Shown here one piece after another: positions 54,739-62,283 of a stretch of 64,000 nucleotides of DNA. Position 1 is the stretch's first letter. Every line of letters begins with the position of its first letter. Both the position numbers and the translations under genes were made by a program. The notes beneath the pieces are model-generated. The model did no database searches, was not told where the DNA came from, and saw only the letters and a program-made list of their open reading frames with translations. This DNA is from JBJEDU01 sp051872395 (GTDB taxonomy: Bacteria > Bacillota_I > Bacilli_A > RFN20 > CAG-826), in the NCBI GenBank assembly GCA_051872395.1, contig JBJEDU010000031.1, positions 3,578-67,577 on the forward strand, read 5' to 3'.

Positions 54739-56727
54739 ATGGAAAAGGTTAAAGCTCGAGTTGAAGAATTAACTTCTTTATTAAGAAAATACAATTACGA
54801 ATATTATGTTTTAGATAACCCATCAGTGCCTGATAGTGAATACGATAGATTAATGCAAGAATTGATGGCTATCGAAGAAAAATATCCAGAATTAAAATCT
54901 CGTTTAAGTCCAACACAATGTGTCGGAGGAGAAGTCATCGATAGTTTTAATAAAATTACTCATAAAAGAATGATGCTAAGTCTAGCGAATGCATTCAATG
55001 AAGATGACCTTAGAGACTTCGACCGTAAAATTAAAGAATTGACTGGTTTAGAAGATATTGAATATATGTGTGAAATGAAGATTGATGGACTAGGAATGTC
55101 TCTAGTTTATAATTCTTCATTAATGTATGCAGCGACTAGAGGTGATGGTGTTGTCGGTGAAGATGTCACTAGCAATGTCATTACCATTAAATCTATTCCT
55201 TTACAAATAAGCGTCGATGAAGATTTAGAAGTTCGCGGCGAAGTATTCATGCCAAAAAAATCTTTAATTAAATTAAATGAAGAAAAAGAAAAGAATAATG
55301 AACCATTATTCGCGAATGCAAGAAACGCCGCGGCAGGCTCTATTCGTCAACTCGATCCAAAAATCGCAGCCAAAAGAAATCTTGATGCTTTCTGGTATTA
55401 TTTTGTTAACGCGAGTGATTTTTCAATTCGTTATCATAGCGAAGCCCTCAATTATTTAGACAAATTAGGCTTTAAAACAAATAAAGAAAGAAGACTTGTT
55501 AAAGGTATTGATGAAGTTATCAAATTCATTGAAGAATATACGATAAAAAGACCTTCATTAGATTATGATATCGATGGTATCGTCATCAAAGTTAATGACA
55601 TGTCTTTATATGATAAATTAGGTTATACCGCGAAAACACCAAGATGGGCGATTGCCTATAAATTTCCACCTGAAGAAGTTGTCACCAAATTAGAAGATAT
55701 TATTTTTACAGTTGGTCGAACTGGAAAAATTACTCCTAACGCGGTATTATCTCCAGTTCGTGTCGCAGGAAGTGTCGTAAGAAGAGCGACACTTCATAAC
55801 GAAGATTTCATCGTCAAAAAGAATTTGATGATTGGAGATTATGTTTATCTTCGTAAAGCAGGTGATGTCATTCCTGAAGTAGTTAAAGTTGACACTACAA
55901 AAAGAAATGGGACTGAAAAAGCCTTTTTAATGATTACTAATTGTCCAGAATGTGGAATGCCTTTAATTAGAAAAGATGCAATGCATTTTTGTATTAATCC
56001 ATCTTGTCCTGCAAAGATGATTGAAAAAATTATTCACTTCTCTTCTCGAGATGCGATGGATATTGAAGGAATGGGTGAAAAAGTTTGTGAACAATTTTTC
56101 AATCAAGGATTTTTTAAAGATATCTCAGAAATATATTTATTAAGTAATCATCGAGATGAAATCATCTCTTTAGATGGATGGAAATCGAAATCTATCGATA
56201 ATTTATTATCAGCGATTGAAAAATCGAAATCTAATTCATTAGAAAAATTATTATTTGGATTAGGAATAAAAGAAGTCGGAGAGAAAATGGCAAAATTTTT
56301 GTCTAAGAAATATCAAACGATGGATAACTTAATGCAAGTCAGTGAAGAAGAATTATTATCTTTATCTGATGTTGGTCCCGTTTTAGCGGCCTCTTTAACT
56401 TCTTATTTTAAAGATGAAAAAAATATTGATTTAATTAATAAACTAAAAGATTTAGGTTTAAATATGACTTATCTTGGTTCCTCTTCTTCTGCCGCGAATT
56501 CTTATTTCTCAGGTAAAACCGTGGTTTTAACTGGAACACTATCAAAATACGGAAGAAAAGAAGCGACAGAATTATTAGAAAACTCAGGGGCTAAAGTTAC
56601 TGGTTCAGTGACAAAAAACACTGATGTAGTTATTGCTGGAGAAGCTGCAGGAAGTAAATTAGATAAAGCTCAAGCTTTAAATATTACTATCTTAAATGAA
56701 GATGAATTTCTTTCACTCCTCAAATAA
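54739..56727 (+). CDS. ligA: NAD-dependent DNA ligase
   Basis: LigA seals nicks in replication and repair. The 662-aa protein shows the NAD-binding Ia domain (YYVLDNPSVPDSEYDRLM), the adenylation lysine motif CEMKIDGLGMSL, the OB fold, a four-Cys zinc finger (CPECGMPL through CINPSCPAKM), the helix-hairpin-helix repeats and a C-terminal BRCT domain (FSGKTVVLTGTLSKYGRKEA). It is cotranscribed with pcrA. Confidence 0.97.
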   Translation: MEKVKARVEELTSLLRKYNYEYYVLDNPSVPDSEYDRLMQELMAIEEKYPELKSRLSPTQCVGGEVIDSFNKITHKRMMLSLANAFNEDDLRDFDRKIKELTGLEDIEYMCEMKIDGLGMSLVYNSSLMYAATRGDGVVGEDVTSNVITIKSIPLQISVDEDLEVRGEVFMPKKSLIKLNEEKEKNNEPLFANARNAAAGSIRQLDPKIAAKRNLDAFWYYFVNASDFSIRYHSEALNYLDKLGFKTNKERRLVKGIDEVIKFIEEYTIKRPSLDYDIDGIVIKVNDMSLYDKLGYTAKTPRWAIAYKFPPEEVVTKLEDIIFTVGRTGKITPNAVLSPVRVAGSVVRRATLHNEDFIVKKNLMIGDYVYLRKAGDVIPEVVKVDTTKRNGTEKAFLMITNCPECGMPLIRKDAMHFCINPSCPAKMIEKIIHFSSRDAMDIEGMGEKVCEQFFNQGFFKDISEIYLLSNHRDEIISLDGWKSKSIDNLLSAIEKSKSNSLEKLLFGLGIKEVGEKMAKFLSKKYQTMDNLMQVSEEELLSLSDVGPVLAASLTSYFKDEKNIDLINKLKDLGLNMTYLGSSSSAANSYFSGKTVVLTGTLSKYGRKEATELLENSGAKVTGSVTKNTDVVIAGEAAGSKLDKAQALNITILNEDEFLSLLK

Positions 56728-56842
56728 AAGGAAATATTTCGTATATTAAATAGAAAGAAATTATCTTATTTTTGAAATGAACTTTATATTTAAATAAATA
56801 TATCAATTTGTTATAATCACAAAAGAAAAGAAGTAATCGATT

Positions 56843-57139
56843 ATGAAAAAAGTTACGATTGATGTATTAAAAGAATCAGCGAAAAAGTTATTGTTTGATA
56901 TGAGTGAAGAAGAATATCAAACATTATTTGAAGAATTTAGTATTATTACTAAACAAATGGAATTGATTTCAACGATTGAAAATGTTGATAATGTTGAACC
57001 AATGACTTTTCCTTTTGAATGTAGTGTCGACTATCTAAGAGAAGATGTCGCAAGCGAATGCTTGAGTCAAGAAGACGCGCTTAAGAACGCAAAAGATGTT
57101 GTTGATGGTCAAATTAGACTACCAAAAGTCGTGGGGTAA
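56843..57139 (+). CDS. gatC: Glu-tRNA(Gln)/Asp-tRNA(Asn) amidotransferase subunit C
   Basis: This 98-aa subunit clamps GatA to GatB. It has the standard start (VTIDVLKESAKKLLFDMSEEE), TIENVDNVEPMTFP, the late LREDVASECLSQEDALKNAKDV and VPKVV-like LPKVVG. TATAAT lies about 22 nt before the ATG, with AAAGAAAAGAAG as a weak ribosome-binding site. It heads gatCAB. Confidence 0.93.
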   Translation: MKKVTIDVLKESAKKLLFDMSEEEYQTLFEEFSIITKQMELISTIENVDNVEPMTFPFECSVDYLREDVASECLSQEDALKNAKDVVDGQIRLPKVVG

Positions 57140-57145
57140 TAGGCG

Positions 57146-58615
57146 ATGGAAAATAAAAAAGATTATTTACATATGTCACTTGTCGACATGCATAACGCTT
57201 TAGTTAATAAAGAAATTACTCCTTTTGAATTAGTTAGTCTTTCTTTATCCGCTATTAAGAAAGATAAAAATAATGCTTATGAAATAATATTAGAAGAGTC
57301 CGCTTTAGAGGAAGCTAAAAAACTTAGCGAAGTTGAAATAGATAACCTCTTTTGGGGAATTCCATATGTTTTAAAAGATAATTTTTCTACTGAAGGAATT
57401 TTAACGACAGGATCGAGCAATATCCTTAATGGATATGTTCCTGTCTATTCTGCAACAGTCTATAAAAAACTAAAAGAAAAACACGCTATTTTAGTCGCTA
57501 AAGCGACATTAGATGAATTAGCGATGGGTGGAACTGGCACGACTGGTCATAAAGGGAAAACTTATAACCCATATGATAAATCACACACTCATCAAGTGGG
57601 TGGTTCTAGTTGTGGTAGTGCGGTCGCAGTTTCTAGTGGGGTAGTACCTTTTGCTTTAGGAAGCGATACAGGTGATAGTGTTAGAAAACCAGCTTCTTAC
57701 GCTGGACTAGTTGGTTTTAAACCTTCATGGGGAAGAATATCTCGCTTTGGTTTATTCCCATTCGCTCCTTCTTTAGACCATGTCGCTTATTTTACTCGTA
57801 ATGTTTATGATAGTGCACTTTTATTATCCCTTTTAGCGGGTCGTGATATGAATGATTCCACTTCGTCAAATAAAGAAGTGATCGATTATTCTATAAAAAT
57901 TAATGATGATGTTTCTTCTTATAAGGTTGCAGTTATCAAAGAGATTATTGATTCTATCGATGATAGTGATATCAAAAATGCTTTCTTTAATTCTATTAAT
58001 AACCTCAAATCTTTAGGTGTCACTGTGGAGATGGTTTCTTTTGATATTAACTTATTAAAAGCCATATATCCTTCTTATATCGTTATTTCTTGCGCGGAAG
58101 CGACAAGTAATAACGCAAATTTAGATGGTATTAAATTCGGTCCTCGTTATCAAGGTAATACGTATGAAGAAGTGATGGAAAAAGCTAGAACTAATGGTTT
58201 TAGCGAATTGATTAGAAGAAGATTCGTTATTGGTTCTTATTCGTTATTAAAAGAAAATCAAAATGAATTATTTTTAAGAGCACAAAAATGTCGAAGATTG
58301 ATTGTTAATGAAGTTAATCGAATATTATCAACTTATGATTTTATTTATTTACCTGCTTCACCTACTACCGCTCCAACATTTGCCTCTAGCAGCGATAAAT
58401 TATCAAATGAATATCTTATCGCTGATAACCATCTCGCTTTAGCGAACTTCGCTGGTTTACCTTCGATTACTCTTCCAATTGGAATGAAAGATGGTTTACC
58501 TTTTGGAGCGAATTTTACTTCTCGCGCTTTTGAAGAAGATAAAGTTTTAAATATCGCTCATGCGTTAGAGGCGACACTTCCATATAAAAATATGTACGCG
58601 AAGGAGGATGAATAA
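57146..58615 (+). CDS. gatA: Amidotransferase subunit A (amidase)
   Basis: GatA releases ammonia from glutamine. The 489-aa protein keeps the Ser-cisSer-Lys triad: the lysine in PYVLKDNF, the cis-Ser region in VGGSSCGSAVAVSS and the nucleophile region in LGSDTGDSVRKPAS. Two usually invariant glycines are changed (GGSSGGS to GGSSCGS and TGGSIR to TGDSVR), but the serines remain. It lies 6 bp after gatC. Confidence 0.95.
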   Translation: MENKKDYLHMSLVDMHNALVNKEITPFELVSLSLSAIKKDKNNAYEIILEESALEEAKKLSEVEIDNLFWGIPYVLKDNFSTEGILTTGSSNILNGYVPVYSATVYKKLKEKHAILVAKATLDELAMGGTGTTGHKGKTYNPYDKSHTHQVGGSSCGSAVAVSSGVVPFALGSDTGDSVRKPASYAGLVGFKPSWGRISRFGLFPFAPSLDHVAYFTRNVYDSALLLSLLAGRDMNDSTSSNKEVIDYSIKINDDVSSYKVAVIKEIIDSIDDSDIKNAFFNSINNLKSLGVTVEMVSFDINLLKAIYPSYIVISCAEATSNNANLDGIKFGPRYQGNTYEEVMEKARTNGFSELIRRRFVIGSYSLLKENQNELFLRAQKCRRLIVNEVNRILSTYDFIYLPASPTTAPTFASSSDKLSNEYLIADNHLALANFAGLPSITLPIGMKDGLPFGANFTSRAFEEDKVLNIAHALEATLPYKNMYAKEDE

Positions 58616-58619
58616 CTAT

Positions 58620-60047
58620 ATGAATTTCGAAGCAGTTATTGGTTTAGAAATCCATGTTGAAATGAAAACAAAATCTAAAATGTTTTCATCTTCACCTGTT
58701 AAATTTGGTGAAACTCCAAATACTTTAGTCACTCCTTTAGATATGGCTTTTCCTGGAACGATGCCAGTCGTTAATAAACAAGCAGTCATAAACGCGATAA
58801 GGGTGTGTCATGCTTTAAATATGACTATTGACCATGAATTATGGTTTGATAGAAAAAATTATTTTTATAGTGATTTACCAAAAGGTTATCAAATTACCCA
58901 ACAAGCGCGTCCAATTGGTAAAGAAGGATATTTAATTGTCTCAACCAAAGATGGAGAAAGAAAAATAGAAATTGAAAGACTCCATATGGAAGAAGATACT
59001 TGTAAACAACTCCATTCGTGGGATTGTTCCCTTTTAGACTATAATCGCGCTGGTATTCCACTTATTGAGATTGTTTCTAAACCAGATATTAGAACGGGAG
59101 AAGAAGCGATGAAATATGTTGAAAAGATTCGCTCTATCGTTTCTTTTTTAGGAGTATCAGATGGCAAGATGGAGGAAGGTTCACTTCGCTGTGATGTCAA
59201 TATTTCTATTCGACCAGTCGGAAGTGAAAAACTTGGAACAAAAGTTGAAATTAAAAACTTAAATAGTATCGCAAATGTCGAAAAAGCTATCAATTATGAA
59301 TTTAATAGACAAGTTAGTCTCGTATTAAACGGTGAAGAAGTTGGACAAGAGACGAGAAGATTTGATGAAGGTAAAAAAGAAACAGTATTGATGAGAGTAA
59401 AAACTGATGCAGTAGATTACAAATATTTTACTGAACCAAATATTACTCCAATTAAACTAAGTGATGAATTTATTAATAATGCGATAAAAACTTCAAACGA
59501 ATTAGCGGATTCACGTTTAGCGAGATATCACAAATTAGGACTTAATGATTATGATTCTTCTTTACTCATTCAAGATATAGAAGTCTCTGACTATTTTGAT
59601 GATATTTTAAAGTGTGGTGCAAGTGCAAAAGTCGCTGCAAACTGGGTTAATGTCGATATTCAATCTATCTTAAATAAAAACAATATTTCTATTAGTGATT
59701 TTCCTGTTTCTTCTAGTAAGATGGCGACTTTAATTAAAGCCTTAGATTCTAATAAAATCACTAATAAACAAGCAAGAGAAATATTTAATAAATTATTAAT
59801 TAATAATAATTTTGATTTAGATAACGCAATTAAAGAATTATCTTCATCACTCATTTCTAGTGATGATGAACTTCAAAGAATCATTAATGAAATTATTGAT
59901 AATAATCCTCAATCAGTTATTGATTACAAAGCTGGAAAAGATCGCGCAGTGGGATTTTTAATGGGTCAATTAATGAAAAGAACCCAAGGAAAAGTTAACC
60001 CTTCTGTAGCCAATAAAATGATTGTTGAACAATTAAAAAATAGATAA
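58620..60047 (+). CDS. gatB: Amidotransferase subunit B
   Basis: GatB binds the mischarged tRNA and transfers the amide. The sequence has FEAVIGLEIHVEMKTKSKMF, DLPKGYQITQ, EIVSKPDIRTGEEA and RCDVNISIRP, all GatB hallmarks, and the C-terminal YqeY-like tail. The ATG at 58608 touches the AGGAGG (58602-58607), so it cannot use it; the ATG at 58620 has a workable spacing and gives the conserved start MNFEAVIG (475 aa). Confidence 0.95.
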   Translation: MNFEAVIGLEIHVEMKTKSKMFSSSPVKFGETPNTLVTPLDMAFPGTMPVVNKQAVINAIRVCHALNMTIDHELWFDRKNYFYSDLPKGYQITQQARPIGKEGYLIVSTKDGERKIEIERLHMEEDTCKQLHSWDCSLLDYNRAGIPLIEIVSKPDIRTGEEAMKYVEKIRSIVSFLGVSDGKMEEGSLRCDVNISIRPVGSEKLGTKVEIKNLNSIANVEKAINYEFNRQVSLVLNGEEVGQETRRFDEGKKETVLMRVKTDAVDYKYFTEPNITPIKLSDEFINNAIKTSNELADSRLARYHKLGLNDYDSSLLIQDIEVSDYFDDILKCGASAKVAANWVNVDIQSILNKNNISISDFPVSSSKMATLIKALDSNKITNKQAREIFNKLLINNNFDLDNAIKELSSSLISSDDELQRIINEIIDNNPQSVIDYKAGKDRAVGFLMGQLMKRTQGKVNPSVANKMIVEQLKNR

Positions 60048-60066
60048 AAAGATGAGGTGATATTTT

Positions 60067-61086
60067 ATGGCAGTGTTAGTGACAGGTGGAACTGGATATA
60101 TTGGTAGTCATACAGTCGTCGAACTACTCAATAACAAATTTGATGAAGTTGTCATCGTTGATAATCTTGTCAATTCTAAAGAAGAAGTGTTGACTCGAAT
60201 TGAAAAGATTACTGGTATTCGACCAAAGTTTTATAAAGTTGATGTCAAAGACCGTGATGCTTTAGAAGAAGTATTCAAAAAAGAAAATATTACTGACGTC
60301 ATTCATTTCGCCGGTTTAAAAGCTGTTGGTGAAAGTTGTTTAAAACCTGGGTTATATGTTTATAACAACATTGGTTCAACACTTACCCTTCTAGAATTAA
60401 TGGTTAAATATCACGTTAAAAATATTGTCTTCTCTTCAAGTGCGACAGTTTATGGGACACCCACTCATGTGCCACTAAAAGAGACTGATCCAATAGGGGG
60501 ATGCACTAATCCATACGGACAAACCAAATTAGATATTGAATATATCTTAAAATATTTCAGCGAAGTTCATAAAGATATGAACATCGCGATCTTAAGATAT
60601 TTTAACCCTATTGGAGCGCATCCAAGTGGACTTATTGGTGAAGACCCTGCTGGTATTCCTAATAACTTAATGCCTTATATTACCCAAGTCGCTGTTAAGA
60701 AGTTAAATTATGTTCATGTCTTTGGTAATGATTATCCAACAGATGATGGAACGGGTGTAAGAGATTATATTCATGTCTTAGATTTAGCTTCTGGCCATTT
60801 AGCGGCCTTAAACAAACTTAAAGAAAATCCTGGATTAGTAATTTATAATTTAGGTACTGGTAAAGGAACTTCAGTTTTAGAATTAATTCATGCTTTTGAA
60901 AAAGCAAATAATATGACAATTGATTATAAAATAGAAGAAAGAAGACCAGGTGATGTCGCTTCTAATTATGCGAACTGTGATAAAGCCAAAGAAGAAATGA
61001 ATTGGGCAGCGAAATATGATATTGTTGATGCCTGTCGAGATTCATGGAATTGGCAAAAGAAAAATCCACATGGATATGGAGAGTAA
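60067..61086 (+). CDS. galE: UDP-glucose 4-epimerase
   Basis: GalE interconverts UDP-galactose and UDP-glucose, completing the Leloir route with galT, galK and galM (8-12 kb). The 339-aa SDR protein has the NAD motif GGTGYIGSH, HFAGLKAVGES, SSSATVYG and the catalytic YGQTK. GATGAGGTGAT precedes the ATG. It also supplies UDP-galactose for surface glycans. It is followed directly by the hydrolase-like gene. Confidence 0.96.
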   Translation: MAVLVTGGTGYIGSHTVVELLNNKFDEVVIVDNLVNSKEEVLTRIEKITGIRPKFYKVDVKDRDALEEVFKKENITDVIHFAGLKAVGESCLKPGLYVYNNIGSTLTLLELMVKYHVKNIVFSSSATVYGTPTHVPLKETDPIGGCTNPYGQTKLDIEYILKYFSEVHKDMNIAILRYFNPIGAHPSGLIGEDPAGIPNNLMPYITQVAVKKLNYVHVFGNDYPTDDGTGVRDYIHVLDLASGHLAALNKLKENPGLVIYNLGTGKGTSVLELIHAFEKANNMTIDYKIEERRPGDVASNYANCDKAKEEMNWAAKYDIVDACRDSWNWQKKNPHGYGE

Positions 61087-61092
61087 ATGTAT

Positions 61093-61941
61093 ATGAAAAT
61101 TAATAGAATTGAATGTAAAAATGAATCGACTGTTTCTTATGGTTTTTCATTCACTGTGGAAAATCATAAAGGTAATGTAATTATTATTCCTGATATTTTT
61201 GATGATGCGGTCAATTATCATGATTTTGCCTCTTTTATTGCCTCGAATGGATTTAATGTTTATTGTTTAGATTTATTTGGTCGTGGTGAAAATGTTAAGG
61301 AAGATGGTTCTAATTATGGAATTGTTCCTGAAAGTGCTTTTAGAAAAGAAGTTATTCAAATTGATGTTTTAGTTAAACAGTTGAGACTTTCAGCAAAACC
61401 AACATTTATTATTGCGAATGGATATGGTTCGGTATACGCGCAAGATTATATTCAAAGATTTACTGAACACGTTAGTAAAGTCGTGTTAATAAGTTGTCCT
61501 TTAGAAACTATTTCTTGGTTCAATTTATTCCAATTTGCGAAACTTAGCAAAATATTTGTTAATAGAAGAAAACCTTCTAAAGTTGCGTTTTCCCATTTCA
61601 AAAAGAAATATCCTGATTTAGAAGTTAATAGTCCAAGCGTTGGATATTTCTATGAATTTGAAAAAGGATTAAATCGTCTATATAAAAAGAAATTTATGTC
61701 AAAGATTAGAAAAGATCTTGATATATATCTACTCTCATCTTGGGATGATTTATTAACAAAAGATGGTGATAAAACACAAAAAATTAAATCAATTTATAAC
61801 AAATTAAAAATTGAAAATGTTCATGTTGATTTATTTAATACAGTCAATGTCTCTTCTTTAAATAATTCAGATAAAACTGAAGTATATAATGCAATACTTG
61901 CCTTCTTATTAGATGATATTGAATCTAAAAATATCATTTAA
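61093..61941 (+). CDS. Alpha/beta-hydrolase-fold protein, nucleophile replaced
   Basis: The 282-aa protein has the alpha/beta-hydrolase lid-less layout: KGNVIIIPDIFDDAVNYHDFASFIASNGFNVYCLDLFGRG, then IIANGYGSVYAQDYIQRF where lipases carry GHSxGG, and LLSSWDDLL near the acidic residue. The elbow reads N-G-Y-G-S, so the serine nucleophile position holds Tyr. It may be a non-catalytic relative. The ATG at 61093 is preferred to 61087 because of spacing from GGAGAG. It ends the galE unit. Confidence 0.7.
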   Translation: MKINRIECKNESTVSYGFSFTVENHKGNVIIIPDIFDDAVNYHDFASFIASNGFNVYCLDLFGRGENVKEDGSNYGIVPESAFRKEVIQIDVLVKQLRLSAKPTFIIANGYGSVYAQDYIQRFTEHVSKVVLISCPLETISWFNLFQFAKLSKIFVNRRKPSKVAFSHFKKKYPDLEVNSPSVGYFYEFEKGLNRLYKKKFMSKIRKDLDIYLLSSWDDLLTKDGDKTQKIKSIYNKLKIENVHVDLFNTVNVSSLNNSDKTEVYNAILAFLLDDIESKNII

Positions 61942-61954
61942 TTAAAGATAATCT

Positions 61955-62005
61955 AATAAAAATATTTGGTAATAAATTTTATAAAGTTCACCAAATATTT
62001 TTATT
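61955..62005 (+). terminator. Intrinsic terminator of the galE unit
   Basis: AATAAAAATATTTGGT (61955-61970) pairs perfectly with ACCAAATATTTTTATT (61990-62005), loop 19 nt, with T-rich 3' arm. Confidence 0.82.
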
Positions 62006-62012
62006 ATCAATT

Positions 62013-62091
62013 ACCCCTATAGCTCATCTGGATAGAGCACCACCCTCCTAAGGTGGGTTTTGGAGGCGTTCGAGTCGCCTTAGGGGTGCCA
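62013..62091 (+). tRNA. tRNA-Arg (anticodon CCT)
   Basis: Acceptor ACCCCTA (62013-62019) pairs with TAGGGGT (62081-62087), discriminator G, encoded CCA (62089-62091). D-arm GCTC...GAGC, anticodon arm CCACC-CTCCTAA-GGTGG with anticodon CCT reading AGG, T-arm AGGCG-TTCGAGT-CGCCT. Its 3' end is where the integrated element begins. Confidence 0.95.
62070..62090. repeat. tRNA 3' end copy 1, candidate attachment site
   Basis: TCGAGTCGC at 62070-62078 and the following bases to GTGCC (62090) are repeated imperfectly at 62261-62281; 17 of 21 positions agree without gaps. This is the tRNA-side copy, within the T-arm and acceptor of tRNA-Arg. Confidence 0.5.
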
Positions 62092-62132
62092 TTTCAAGTT
62101 TTCCAAGTTAATAACTTGTGAGAATACAGAAC

Positions 62133-62156
62133 AGTACTACGTAGTAGTACTTTTTT
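62133..62156 (+). terminator. Intrinsic terminator after tRNA-Arg
   Basis: AGTACTA (62133-62139) pairs with TAGTACT (62145-62151), loop of five, then TTTTTT. Confidence 0.85.
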
Positions 62157-62183
62157 GTTTATATGGAGATAATCAACGAGCAA

Positions 62184-62211
62184 AAGAAAAGCCCAATTTA
62201 TCAAAATGGGC
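62184..62211 (-). terminator. Terminator of the recombinase gene
   Basis: GCCCA (62191-62195) pairs with TGGGC (62207-62211) with an AT-rich inner extension; on the minus strand the stem is followed by TTTTCTTTT. It lies about 75 bp after the recombinase stop. Confidence 0.65.
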
Positions 62212-62244
62212 AGAATTCGAACATTCGGTCAATTAGACCTCAAC

Positions 62245-62281
62245 GCGACTCCAAACCAACTCGAGTCGCATTTAGGGTGCC
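62245..62281. repeat. Dyad and tRNA 3' end copy 2, candidate attachment site
   Basis: GCGACTC (62245-62251) and GAGTCGC (62263-62269) are perfect inverted arms, and 62261-62281 is an imperfect copy of the tRNA-Arg 3' end (17 of 21). It lies 2 bp from the recombinase stop codon, the usual place for an integrase attachment site. Confidence 0.5.
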
Positions 62282-62283
62282 TT

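Noticed and set aside
62160..62282. A second tRNA on the minus strand next to tRNA-Arg
   Set aside because: GTTCGAAT looks like a T-loop, but the flanking stems do not pair and no anticodon arm exists; the segment is explained by the recombinase terminator and attachment repeats.
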